DNA of 64,000 nucleotides from contig NW_025943934.1 of NCBI RefSeq assembly GCF_000764305.2, positions 124,001 through 188,000 on the forward strand, read 5' to 3'. The DNA comes from Hyalella azteca. Taxonomy: Eukaryota; Arthropoda; Malacostraca; Amphipoda; Hyalellidae. The notes under the pieces are model-generated. The model searched no databases. It was not told where the DNA came from and saw nothing but the letters and a program-made list of their open reading frames with translations. The translations under genes were made by a program, and so were the position numbers. This document shows, in pieces, positions 35,747 through 47,990 of the stretch; position 1 is the first letter of the stretch, and every line of letters starts with the position of its first letter.

Positions 35747-38223
35747 ACCGCGGAAACCGTGAGCTGACTTTTGTCGAATTTTATCTTATAACAATAAAAG
35801 ATTAAAGCACATAAGGTACTCGTGACCCAAAAACTCTAAAAATAGGCCGTTTTTTAATTTTATTCATTTCTAAATAATAACGTTTTTGTATAAATTGAAA
35901 GAAATGTTACATCGTAATTAATTCTCCCCTTATAACATTTGTTTCCAAAACAGTTACTATGTACGCTTAAAATTCTCAGGGACATGTTCAAAACATCTCA
36001 ACGCGACAACAATTTCTTGCCATTGTGCGAGGTTTCTCAATATATTTCTTTGAAGAAGTAATAAATTCCATAATATGATGTTATTGTCATTAGTATTAAG
36101 ATGATTTTACTAGAAAAGGAGCGATAATAAACATTGACGCAACAAGTTAAGTGACCACAGAGTTCCCACTAAGGAATAACCTTTCTAATATCAACAAATT
36201 GTGGTCGTATACCTTGCGAAAAACACGTTTGAGAATTCGCAAAAACATAGGCAAAGAAAACTCTACAATGATGTGATCCGAAGGTACCTTCCACAAATTA
36301 AATAGAATTTTAAGAGCTCCAAATGGCGCTTATAAAACTCCGAATATTATAAGCATTGCCCAAAAAGGTAGCGACGTTTAATTTTGCGGAAGATTTTTCA
36401 CAGTTCATGCACAGACGAGCACCGAATTTCTCAAGATGGGCAGCTAATATTCTACTGAAATTGTGAGGTAAGCAGCAGTGACGAATCAAAAATTAAATTT
36501 CAAATTTTCAAGACTTAGAAAACAAATTGATGCCAAGGAAGAGAATATTATATTCAAAGGATACATCCTCCATATTGTATCCTAACTTCCAGTGAAGGAT
36601 ACAATAAGACTGACTAAGATACAAGAACAGCAAAGTCCTCAACGAGCATATTACCTTATTCACGTATTTTTTATTTTCCTGCTTAGAAGGACATGCATCA
36701 TTTCCCAACACATTTATTCCAAAGTAGATCTGGAATTATTTTGTTAAATGATACTTAATATCAAGCCAAACTGACCTACGGAGAAAAAAAAAACAAATAG
36801 TAAAAAGAGATTTTTGACCGTAGATTTAAGTGATACACGGTATTACAACTAAGCGGTGATCAGTGAGCTAAACCAAAACTTCTATAATCTGTTAGAATAC
36901 ATTATATAAGTTCAATAAATATACCGAGGACCTCTAGAGCCTTATGTCACTATCGCATAAATATAACAGGCGATATCATGCTAAGAAACATGAAATTTTG
37001 ATTAAAAATTATTTCACTGCATTTAATAAAATCTATACGCCAAAATTCGGGCGAAGATAACATTTCACCTATCCTAAAGCCAACTCAAAGTCAGAGAAAA
37101 TTTTCGAATTTTCGATGAAAATTTACGAAAAATTTCGACGCGATGAGGTCGAATTCTCAAACAAAATCATGACACTAGATCTCTATGACCATAACTTATC
37201 GTAAAGAAGGCTCCAAAAGTAATCGCTTGCAAGGCGAGACTCTCTAGATAATACGTCGAGCCATAAAGGCAAGACTGGCGGTGGTGAAACAATGGTTTTG
37301 TGCGCCTGAAGCAGCAAAATACCGCGATCTGCCGTCTCTTCTTGAGCCAATATGAGGTGTTGATGTTCTATCACACCTTGCTTCAATTTACACTTACTGA
37401 CAGTGGTAAACAAACTGCACATATGAGAATTTACGAGCAGGTCATTGTTCGTAAGAACGAACGACGAGTCTAGACCATAAACTGATCAGGTCAAACAAAT
37501 GCATTACGAGAAGTGGCATGCGCCAGCCTCTCATGGAGGCTCAAATAGCTTCGTATTTTCTTCGAATGATGACAGTAGTCATGCATAAAAATGCCGTAGT
37601 GAAATGAAATAAGATGTAAAATAACACGCAGACGACGAGCCCTGATTGAGTAATGGCTCTATAAACTAAGAGAGAGCTCTACAAATAAAGCCAACGGCAC
37701 AGTTTATTTGCCATTTAAATAGGGTTTAAACTAAAAAATAATGCATGCGTTAGCTGTCTACAATTCTAGCTACTTTATTGAAAGTAATTGTTATTGTAAA
37801 ATTATGTAAACCTGTAAGAAATAATGCCAATTAAAAAAATTTCCACGAATGATTAAGTTTTTGTATATAATTCCTTTTCATTGCATTGCATCCTTTCCCT
37901 GAAAACACTTACCAGAAAAAGGAACACCGCTGAAAACGGGCGTTAGATGAAAATTTCAAAGACCTCTAGCTCCTAGCTTTAGAATGAATTTTCACCAGAC
38001 GTTCAACATCATCATGCAGAGAACAAATCGCATCAATAATTAATGCTCAATAGTTAGAAGTCAGAGATTATGTTAAGAATGTGAACGTTGTTTCAGGCGC
38101 TGTCCCGATCAAATAAGAATCAGCGTATACACAGAGTTTTTATCGTGGCCCTTGGCAGAAAGAACTCTGAACGCTCTACCCGAGATGTGTACCATTGCTT
38201 AGAGCGGAAAAATTCGAAAGGTT
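35747..38223. other. Intergenic, nothing recognised
   Basis: AT-rich sequence with short unconvincing frames only. Confidence 0.5.
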
Positions 38224-38461
38224 TTATGGAAAATATCCTACACCAGCGCTGGAAAATATCCTACACCAGCGCAGGAAAATATCCTACACCATCGCAGGAA
38301 CATATCCTACACCATCGCAGGAACATATCCTACACCAGCGCAGGAAAATATCCTACACCAGCGCAGGAACATATCCTACACCAGCACAGGAACATATCCT
38401 ACACCAGCGCAGGAACATATCCTGCACCAGCGCAGGAACATATCCTATACCAGCGCAGGAA
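38224..38461. repeat. 22-bp minisatellite, about 10.5 units
   Basis: Unit AATATCCTACACCAGCGCAG + GA with A/C and G/T variants is repeated without interruption. The overlapping plus-strand frames (38088-38474 and 38195-38593) are open because of the repeat. Confidence 0.9.
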
Positions 38462-39669
38462 ACACTGCGGGTAACGTTTGGGACAAAAGCAGAGAACAAA
38501 GGAATTCCTTTAATTAAAAGACCGCCGGTTGGTCATAGAAGTTCCCGTGGAAGCTTCAGGTATACTACAATGAGGTCAGGAAACGTATATTGACAGCTGG
38601 AAGTTGAAGACATTGCAAGTATGAAGGTTTCTGCTCAGGCATTTAATCAAGTAAGGTACATATATTAGTCGACAGCATTACTCTACACTGTTTCACTGTG
38701 AATAATTTCAACATCATTGACAATAGTGTAGGTAGAAAGAACTTCCACTAAATGCACGCTATAAATATCACCACTGAACTAGAAAATGGGTTTAACATTA
38801 ATCGAACGTTGTTAGAAATGAAAGTTTTAGTTGAAAATTACGGTACTTATTTAATTTATTTTCATTTAATTTAATTAATTAATTATGTACTTATTTAATA
38901 GCCCGAACAAAATATGATAATATTAAATTGAATCACTGCAACTTTTTATGCGTCAAGCTTTGCAAAGCTCTAACATTTTCAAACTTGCAATATTCAAGCC
39001 AACGCTAAAAAAAAACACGATACATCCTTAAATAATTTACTAACAATTTGTGTACAGCCAGCAAACTTCATATAAGAAACCAAAGCGAATAAATCCGATT
39101 CCTTCTCTAGTAATAATTGCATTGTCATGCAATTGCTAAGATACTTAAAAAAATGTTTAGCAGAAAGAAACTTGCCACAGAGAAAACACTGTGGATGCGC
39201 AAATACAAAAACAAGATATTTTAGACCTAAACAACTGTGGGCCATTTGAAAGGCTATGAACAGACAACGACCGAGACAATTTCTGGAAAATAAGAAGAGA
39301 AATTGCACCGCATGTTTCCACGCAGTCGATAGCAAAACGAGGCTTCTTGTAAATGCTCATACCGAAATGGGCAAGATTTGAACGGCCCCTCATGGAGCTA
39401 TATAGCAGCGCCGAAAAATGCTGGAGAAGTACTTTCAAATATTCGATAATTCCGGACACTATTGGGAAATATACGAGTCATCGGCGAGTCTCTACGAGTG
39501 TACGAGTCATTGGTGAATATCATTGGCGAACGATTTCACTTAGCATAGCGAACATCAGAACATCCATTACGAAGCATTGCAAAGTGATAGAAAAGAAAGA
39601 GCTTCAGGCATCAGCGTCGAGCTTTGCGTGTTACGGGGAGTACTTCAGAAGGCGAATATACGAGGCGAC
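38462..39669. other. Intergenic, nothing recognised
   Basis: AT-rich DNA. Frames on both strands at 38994-39459 have no recognisable domain. Confidence 0.4.
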
Positions 39670-39905
39670 TGAGAGGGTTACGGCGCTGGGAGACTGGGAG
39701 GGTTACGGCGCTGGGAGACTGGGAGGGTTCCGGCGCTGGGAGACTGGTATGGTTACGGCGCTGGGAGACTGGGAGAGTTGCAGCGCTAGGAGACTGGGAG
39801 AGTTGCAGCGCTGGGAGACTGGGAGGGTTACGGCGCTGGGAGACTGGGAGAGTTGCAGCGCTGGGAGACTGGGAGAGTTACGGCGCTGGGAGACTGGGAG
39901 AGTTA
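39670..39905. repeat. 25-bp G-rich minisatellite, about 9.5 units
   Basis: The unit GGCGCTGGGAGACTGGGAG + GGTTAC shows CAGCGCT and GAGTTGC variants. A 25-bp period rotates the frame at every unit, yet all plus frames stay open. It abuts a second, unrelated array at 39905. Confidence 0.9.
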
Positions 39906-40072
39906 CCAGTCCACGGGTTTCCATCCGTCCCAGTCCACGGGTTTCCATCCATCCCAGTCCACGGGTTTCCATCCATGCCAGTCCACGGGGTTCCATCCAT
40001 CCCAGTCCACGGGTTTCCATCCATGCCAGTCCACGGGGTTCCATCCATGCCAGTCCACGAGGTTGCACATCT
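39905..40072. repeat. 24-bp minisatellite, about 7 units
   Basis: The unit CCAGTCCACGGGTTTCCATC + CATC alternates ATCC/ATGC and GGTTTCC/GGGTTCC variants. The alternation of variant units suggests 48-bp pair-wise expansion. Confidence 0.9.
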
Positions 40073-41319
40073 AAGTGCAACAATCGCCTCTAACTTGGCA
40101 CTTGTGCCAGCAGCATCTCTCTGTGCTGGAATGTTCGCCAAATTGTACCTAGGGCACTTAGGGCGCAATTCCCTCAAGCTGGCCCAGAGTAATCAAACTA
40201 CAGTTTCTGCCATCAGCAACTTTTGATTCATTCGCAGCTAAAGGCGATTACGAAACGTAAAAAAAATTCTCTTGCTACCGTTGATACGAATTTTAATATT
40301 GCGTGTTGGAGTGCATGAATACAACGTAAATAAAGTTAATGAAGAAGTAACATGTTAACTCAAGCATTGATTCTGATGAGTCACGTTATCGCTTAATTTT
40401 TCTCCGAGATGAGTCACTATGCGCAAAATTATTCGACGTGGAAAAACAACTATTTTGCAAGCAGGATTTGTTATTGTGTCTATTACAACTCAGGTAAATA
40501 CTAGCGAGTTGCTATAAATCCATCGGTTTAGCTAGGTAATGCACCAAATTTTTTCATTTGTCAGGTAATTCACTCAAAATTATGTTTTGACTGAGAGAAT
40601 TTCCATGGACAATTTGGACATGCCATATCATACACGACATAAGTACGATGTTCGTGAAGACTTTTATACAGTCGAATCATTTCTTCTATTACGAAGTATT
40701 TATATGCAAGACATCGTAGTTTGTTCTGCCTGGTGGACAACAGAGTGCATGGATGACGTTATCAAAGGAATTAATGATCTGTCGGACATGAATTTACCGC
40801 TGGCAAAAAATGAACTGAGCGACAATGCCCTGGTCCAAGAAGTGAAATTATTGATGCCAACCCAACACACAGAGCTTAGGCAAAAGAATGAATGTTTCAT
40901 AACCAGACAAAGAAGTTAGATCTGTAAACGTTTCCAGAAAAGACTTTGGCCAAAGTCCGGGGCATTTTTGCTGGACTATAAATTACATGGTTGTTGGCAT
41001 CCGGCAAGTCGGATGACAAATTTCAAGCTGGCAAGGCAAATGACAAATTTCAAGTGTTGGAAAAACGCTTGACAAGGCTTTCAGCTGGGTAGTGAAATAT
41101 TTCTCATCCAAATAAAAATTATACAAAATTTAGAAAGTATAATAAAATTTAGTAATATGTAACGAGAAATTGGCAGTATAATGCCCCTGAAGGCTTAAAA
41201 AATAAATTTGCACTTCAACGTCTTCAGACAAAATTTTTCAGACGATAAGAGATCATGTTGAAAGTTTTCATCAGGAATTTTGACCAGGGACAATTAAGTG
41301 ATCTCAGACAATGACGCTT
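40073..41319. other. Intergenic, with an unassigned 104-codon frame
   Basis: A plus-strand ATG frame at 40605-40919 runs 104 codons. Its composition is acidic and mixed hydrophobic (starts MDNLDMPYHTRHKYDVRED). I do not recognise it, third positions are not GC-biased, and no splice context supports it. It could be chance or a decayed insertion. Confidence 0.3.
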
Positions 41320-41590
41320 TAATAGAATAGAATAGAAGTGTCGGCGTTGAAGAAATAGGCCCATGGCCTGTTGCCGATGCTTGAACTTTTCGTGACTTGA
41401 TTCACAAGGGATCCGGCCTTTGGAACCCGATCTTTCCATAACTGACGATTGATTGAGATAGCTGCTGGACTTATTGCATGGTCCGTAATTTGCTAGGCAT
41501 TTTAAGACTGAACATATTCTCCTGCATAGCTTCGTCTAGTCTGTTTTGAAGATGTTCATACTCGGAGCTTCAACGATGCTGGGCGACTAG
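41320..41590 (-). mobile_element. CR1-like non-LTR retrotransposon, 3' end fragment
   Basis: On the minus strand, the end of a reverse-transcriptase reading frame (APSMNIFK, then a one-base deletion relative to the sister copies) is followed by a 3' UTR shared with the fragments at 46.3 and 61.9 kb. It ends in a (TTCTA)n-type tail, seen on the plus strand as TAGAATAGAATAGAAG at 41323-41338. It is heavily 5' truncated. Confidence 0.75.
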
Positions 41591-44500
41591 AATGAAATTA
41601 GATTAGAGAATCTTCAGCCCCTGCGCTCCTAGAAATGGGAACTGGAACTGGAGCCCGTGCGCTCCAGTTCCAAAATTCCCAATAACGAGATAATGTGTCA
41701 TAATTTCAGTACCAGAAAAAATGCAAGAGACACTAACTGTTCATATTTTATCTCATTTTGTCTTGTTTGAACTGTCAATTATGTTTATTATAACTGCTAT
41801 GTTTACTTACAAATCAATTATTTATCGTGGGGAATAATTAGACGGATTTTTACCAAACAGTCGATCGATGGCATCAAAAGCTGCAAGCGCTATAGCCACA
41901 ATGCACGGTTCATTACCCCAGGTTGATAATTTAACCAAGATGCAAATGAAGATATCTAATTCTTCCCAAATCTTGGTAGCTCAGATTTATTCCCATGAAC
42001 ATGTGTTTCAAATTTTCTAACATGCACTCTGAAATGTTTGCAGTAAAGCAAGAAATGTCACCAAACTCGAGTCATCAACAAATAAATCATGATTTATGTC
42101 AGTAATTAATATCACAGGCAAACAAGTTTACTTGGTTGAAATGAGCAAAATAATAAAAAAAAAATATTCTATTCGTTGGGTTGTGCAAGAGGATTTCCTT
42201 GCACAAATTGTGAAGCCTAAATTTATGTCAGTAATTAATATCACAGGCAAACAAGTTTACTTAGTAGAAATGAGCAAAATAATGAAATAAAATATTCTAT
42301 TCGTTGGGTTGTGCAAGAGGATTTCCTTGCACAAATTGTGAAGCCTAAACATCGCATCAACGTAAGCCGAGGCTCAGGTGCTCTCTGCCCTCGAAATTTA
42401 TGGTCGAATACCGAAAATTAGCGCGGCAGGCCAGTCTATCTTAATGAATATTTTGCCGGCCTCGAGACCTAACCTCATTGAACTAAGAGTGACTAAAGAA
42501 AATCGAGTGTTTCGCTATGCCTTTTTACCCCTCCAAAAATTAAAAATAGTCAATAGTTTTTGCGAGACAAAACTAAACGCTTGACTTGTATATCATGGAT
42601 GCAATGAGTTGAAATTATATTAAGATCATAGTACAAAGGGTATTAATGTCTATTGCTTGAATTTCAAATTAACGCGGAATTGAAAACAAAGAATACACCA
42701 TAAGCTTCACCATATCGTTATGAAAAAAACTTTACGTCCAGCTCCTTCGTCCGTTCGAAAATTCTATAATTAATTTTTTCGCATTTAAATTAAATGTACG
42801 AAAGGCCGTTATATGTAGTGAGAGACCTAATAACATTCATCAGAAATAAAGGCGAAGTGGCACGAGTGAAAAATTCCGAAAATATTAGTCTTTTCGAAAT
42901 TCTATACGTTAATGCCTTTCACGCTCTGTGAAGTCACGTATCTAGTCAACATTCAGCACGTATATATTCAATATTTTCCACGCAATACGTCGGGGCACGT
43001 TTACCCGCATCGTTGACGCTTGCAGCTATTTTACGTCCTGATGGCAATTTCGATTTGATAAGTGTAGCACTCAACTCACTCTCATCTCGCAAATTGTAAA
43101 TTAGAAAAAAACTACAAAAATCCATTTAATTTTTGCTAATAGCATTTTTAATGTATGTATAAATATGCCTACTTTGAATTCATCATAATTCTAGACTTTT
43201 GTTTAATGTCACTTGCTATTACAAGAAAAATTAAAAAGTTTCCCTTTTTTCCAGTACAATGCGGAGCATTACCTCTGAGAGCATGCATGTTGGTGAATTA
43301 ATTTCCTTTCGTTATTGGAATTTTCTGACAAATTTTTGCCAAGTTTGGCCAGCGGATGACCTAGAGTTGATTGTAGAAGAGCGAGAATGGCGACAATAGT
43401 GCATGGGTACAAGTGCTATTCCGAACATTGTCTATATTTTGCTCGTATATACAGTGATATTAAAAACTTATAAAACAATATTTTACACGTATAGATAAGC
43501 ATATGTAACATATTGCAGCATATGTTACCCTAAATGATAGTCAAGCTAACTGAATGTGACTTGGAAATCCAAATAAATGTATAAGAACCCGTTCATATAA
43601 TTAAAATTATTCATCTATCATTCCACCGTTTTATTGTCGGTGAGCATTTAGAGCTAACATCGCCCGCACCCATAACAGAAAAATATATCAAAAAATGTCC
43701 CAAAAACAAACTATCAGGACGACAATCTCAAAACTTGAGTAAAACTTAGTACAAACCATGGCAAACTTGGGCAAATTTACTTTGTTTAGTCGATGTTGCA
43801 TGATTCAAACATTGAATCAAAAAAGTTTCTGCCTAGATTCCCAAGCCATTTCTTCACGAGCGTGTTAATTCTGCTACTTTCTTCAGAAATTAATTGATGA
43901 AATAAATATTATTTATAATTTACATTTCATTTCGGGCTTAAATAGGTGAGTAATAGAGTACTCAATGGAGAATATTCTTCGTCTCAGTGTTTACAATAGA
44001 GTCATGGGTGACTTGAAGCTTAAAGAAGTTTCTTTCACTCTTAAATATTGCTAAACGTTCTTGACATTGGAACAATGAGTCAAGCCAATAACAACAATTC
44101 TAATCAATTGAACAACACCACACCAACCCATGGAAAATAATCTGCATATATATGATGAATTGCATATTTTAAGATAAAACTGACTTATTCGGCACCATCT
44201 ATTATGCTTGCGTTTTTTCGAAGATCTTAAATTAAAATACGTATTAAATGGGTAGCGGGAATGAGGTTGTTTATGCTTGAAATGTGTAAACCGGATTAAA
44301 ATTTTATCTAAAAAAGAAAATACTGTAAGCATAGTCTCGTGAATATGCCGACATAAATCATAGGCGTTCTGGAAGAACTGATTTCCAGAACCCACAGTAG
44401 GAATAATCTACAGGATCCAGAGTTGCATATATTAGGAATATTGACTTTCAACTTGCCAATTATCCAAAATCCGTGAGAGCCCGTAATTGTGCAGTCACGA

Positions 44501-46320
44501 TGAATCCCTTTGGTCTAATTCTTTACATTAGTACTAGTAGAAGACAGTATAAGCAGGGACGGTTTCAAGTTACCTATTTACCTATATCCAGGACACAATT
44601 CTAAAACTTGATATTAGAAAGAAATAAATAAAATCAACATATTGACATGATATTCATACTGGAAATAACTAAGCTATGATTAATTAATGACTAATAAATT
44701 CTTCCCAAATTACAGGAGGTTTGGCACAAACAACAGAAAAAATTGCTACTAGCACAGGTAAACTTAAGCTTAAGAGCGTCACCTTGGCAGAAATGAGAAT
44801 GGTTGCTTCTAACTTACGTATTGTCTCCGTAGCTTACCTTGGGATCCTTTTATTAAAACGCTGTGACTTGATCGAACATGAAAATTTGCGCGTTTTATAC
44901 GCAATTTTTTTTAACGAATTTCCTTTAATTACATATTAAACCGTAACGTTGAAACTTCAAGTGACTCATAACGATCATTCCAACATTGGACGATTTTCCG
45001 GCGAAAACTGATGGTAGAATTTCATTTATATTTATACTTGTTAATCGATAACAGTCTAGACAATTTTAATTCTCTGGATATTATTATTCGTCTAAATCGT
45101 ACCAAATAATGTTTCGTTGGGTTATGATAGTGTACACATTTCATATATACCTAGATTCATTTCATTGGCGATTGGGCAGCATGCTAGTCTGTTATTTTAT
45201 AAGATTGTCTGCTATCAAAGAGGAGAAAAAATTCTATACTGTAATCCGAGGTAAACGATTAGGAATGTCACAGTTGGCATAAATCAGTAGAAACGTTTCG
45301 TAAAAATAATCATAAATGATAAGTTCATTAAATAAATTATAATCAAGGATGTGATTCACATAAATGATAACACATAAACTCACGTTTTGAAGCATACGCG
45401 AAACTTTTACTAGGCTCCATCATAAATGTCGATTGTAGGATAACCTTTTTGTAAAATTAAATTCCTGATAAAATCACCAAAGTTTGTCTTAGAAATAAAT
45501 ACTGTAAAATGAAAATTGTAAGTTTAACACGTTCCAGTTAGATGCCCAGTGAGTTAGCACGACGCACAACCTCACTTGAAGGAAGTTACACTCTGACTGA
45601 GGCTTAGTTGCCGTGGAAACTTGATACCTCCTGCAATTTGGAGTCGAGCTGCGGAGATGAAAGTTGCGGTGCAAACAATTTCGGCCCTCGGAGAGGAAAA
45701 CACTTTCGCGGTTTATAGTCAGGCATTCATTCGCGTTGCCGAATAATTAAAAGTCATTGATGAATAAAAACTAGATAAAATGAATTGTTAACGTAATTTT
45801 TTATCATCTTTTGTATACCATTTGTCAAAGTTCGTTGGTTGGTTTGAGTGGTTGAAGCCTGGCACGAAATTTAATGTAGTGGCTGAATTAGGGGCGCGTA
45901 TCCAGGATACTTATCGCGTCGCAATATTGCCTGGACCTGAAATTTCATGCTAATTGGGAGAATATTAAAATATTAGAGGAAGTAACTGGATCACAAATTA
46001 AATTTTGATTTGAAATTAACCAATATATATTTAATTTTAAAGACTCAAATAGTTTTTTCAATAGTATAAACGAGAATTAAATGATAGTCCTATCTAAAAT
46101 TTGGGTTTGAAGGGGTTAGAAGGCATAAGAATTATTATTTTTAACCGGATAAGGATTACGGGAATGACGTTTTAGGGTTCCAAACTAACTAGAAGGAACT
46201 ATCGTGGCCGGGCAACGCACGGCAAACCTGCCAGTAATGAATAACGAATTTGAGGTACTACAATATATTTTATATACGGAGCAGAGGTGTTAAAAAATTC
46301 TCTATTGAACTATTCACATT
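41591..46320. other. Intergenic AT-rich DNA with one tandem duplication
   Basis: Apart from the duplication at 42090-42350, nothing coding or RNA-like was recognised. Confidence 0.5.
42090..42350. repeat. About 131-bp tandem duplication with a strong hairpin
   Basis: TTTATGTCAGTAATTAATAT through TTGTGAAGCCTAAA occurs twice. Each copy contains the hairpin TTGTGCAAG ... CTTGCACAA around a short loop. The copies differ mainly in an A-run length. Confidence 0.85.
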
Positions 46321-46905
46321 ATAACATACCATAACATTTGATCTCGGCGCTGAAGTGTAGGCCTGATGTGGCCTGTCGCCGATTCTTTTCCATTTCGTGC
46401 CTTGTTCACAGAAGATCTAAAATCATGTCATTTGACCGGATCTTTTCATGACTGACGATAGTTTGAAGTAGCTACTAGACTTCCACCGGGTTCAACATGG
46501 TGCTAGGCATTTATAATCTGAACATATATTTTTCCATAGCTTTATCTAGTCTGTTCTTGAACGCGTTCATACTTGGAGCGCCAACGATGTCATCGGGGAG
46601 GCTGTTCCACATGTCGGTGATTCGAAGCCAGAAGAAATTTTGTCGCGTGGAGAAATTGCAGCGCAGTTTTTTTAGCTTATAGCCGTGGCCCCTGGTGTTG
46701 GTTCTTGTTTCAAATTCTAGTAAATCTTCTCATACTGTAATCTTGCTGTTCATTGTTCTTTCCGAGGTGAAGTACTTTACACTTGTCAGCATTAAACCGC
46801 AGCTGCCACGTATCAGCCCAGTTAACTAAACTGTCAAGATCATCTTGTATTTGCGCTTTATTTGACGCATCCTTCACTGTATGAATTGAATCCTTCACTG
46901 TACGT
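46321..46905 (-). pseudogene. CR1-like non-LTR retrotransposon, reverse transcriptase C-terminus and 3' UTR
   Basis: The minus strand from 46898 encodes NWADTWQLRFNADKCKVLHL, the characteristic late RT-domain block of CR1/jockey-group LINEs. It then jumps, through an apparent internal deletion and frameshift near 46720, to TRTNTRGHGYKLKKLRCNFS and WNSLPDDIVGAPSMNAFKNR, the usual C-terminal tail of these polyproteins. The stop is at 46513-46511. A 3' UTR of about 190 bp follows and ends in an ATGTTA-rich tail near 46321. The 5' portion is missing, so the element is dead. Confidence 0.85.
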
Positions 46906-47663
46906 ATGAATAACTAATTTTTAATTTATTTTCCCTATCGCAGGACATTGACAATAACTACTTATATTCCCAAATTTGATCTGATCCGTTCATTATTGCA
47001 GGAGTTATGCGTGGTTCAGTTGGAATTTTGAACCTGTAGTTAGGTTTTGCGTGTGCGTCCGCAAGCGAGTTCGCAGGCGGGTCCGGTATAAGTGTAGGCG
47101 GGTCAGCAAAAGTGTCGATTCAGTGTAGAAGTGTCGGGTCGCCTGCCGAAGACCACCACTGCCCTGGATGTAATGGACCATCATGATTCCTGCCTTCCGG
47201 AACGTAGCCTTCAACACTTCAACCCGTCCGTATCTAGCCCTCGTGCGTCGAACCAGCCCTCGGTCGAACGGCCACTGGTCGAAGGACGATAAAATTTTGA
47301 ACAGAACTATGCTATCTGAAACCTAACCTCAGATGCTGTGAATGTAAAATTACGTAATTTAACGATGTCCGGAAGTCATATTCGATCCGCGGCCTCGTGG
47401 TGCACGGCAGGTTCTCTGCAAGGCCGGAGGAGGACAAAGCCGAGTGGTTCACGGCTGATTGGTGGATGTCCGGAGATCCAAGGCGTTCGATTCAGTGCTT
47501 ATTGGTGCACGGCTGCGCTCCCGAAGTGTCGATTCGGTCTCAACGAGCTGGGTACAGCCTCACAGGCGGCGCAGTTTACTTTAATTCTATTTACATGCAT
47601 GATGTAAATACATGCATCATCAGAAAAAATACATACTAGTCTATATACAGAAAAATACATACA
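46906..47663. other. GC-rich block of unknown origin between two inverted CR1 ends
   Basis: From about 47020 to 47570 GC content is well above background. A plus frame open at 47397-47639 has strongly G/C-ending codons and includes EEDKAEWFTADWWMSGD. Words such as GTGTCGATTC and GGTGCACGGC recur within the block. I do not recognise the protein. It could be an exon, a captured fragment, or the 5' region of a retroelement. Confidence 0.4.
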
Positions 47664-47703
47664 TAGTCTGTTGCATCATGTATATACATGATGCAACAGA
47701 CTA
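47664..47703. repeat. 40-bp perfect palindrome at a LINE 5' junction
   Basis: TAGTCTGTTGCATCATGTAT and its exact complement meet without a spacer. The right arm runs directly into the CR1-like fragment (CAGACTAGATAAAG). ATGCATGATG words recur just upstream (47595-47630). Confidence 0.9.
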
Positions 47704-47990
47704 GATAAAGCTATGGAAAAATATATGTTCAGATTTGAAATGCCTACCTTACGGCCTCTAGAAGAGGCCCAAGTGGCTTTTCAAGCCACCCGGGGCCAGC
47801 GAAGGTAGCTCCTTATCGAACCCGGTGGAAGTCTAGTAGCTACTTCAAACTATCGCCAGTCATGAAAAGATCCGGTCAAATGACACGAGTTTAGATCTAT
47901 GAACAAGGCACGAAAAGGAAAGAAATCGGCGACAGGCCACATCAGGCCTACACTTCAGCGCCGACATCACTATGTTATGTTATGTTAGTT
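47696..47990 (+). mobile_element. CR1-like non-LTR retrotransposon, 3' end fragment with stem-loops
   Basis: It starts at AGACTAGATAAAGCTATGG, the last codons of the RT frame, and contains two compact hairpins typical of LINE 3' UTRs: GGCCTCTAGAAGAGGCC (47753-47769) and GTGGCTTTTCAAGCCAC (47773-47789). It shares the remaining UTR with the 46.3-kb copy and ends with ATGTTATGTTATGTTAG. The stem-loop segment is absent from the 46.3-kb copy. Confidence 0.85.

Noticed and set aside
38088..38593. Two overlapping plus-strand frames of about 130 codons
   Set aside because: They are produced by the 22-bp minisatellite and have no independent support.
39353..40226. The longest frames in the window (246 and 200 codons)
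   Set aside because: Most of their length is the 25-bp and 24-bp minisatellites. All plus frames are open and the period of 25 rotates the frame, which is not expected of a protein.
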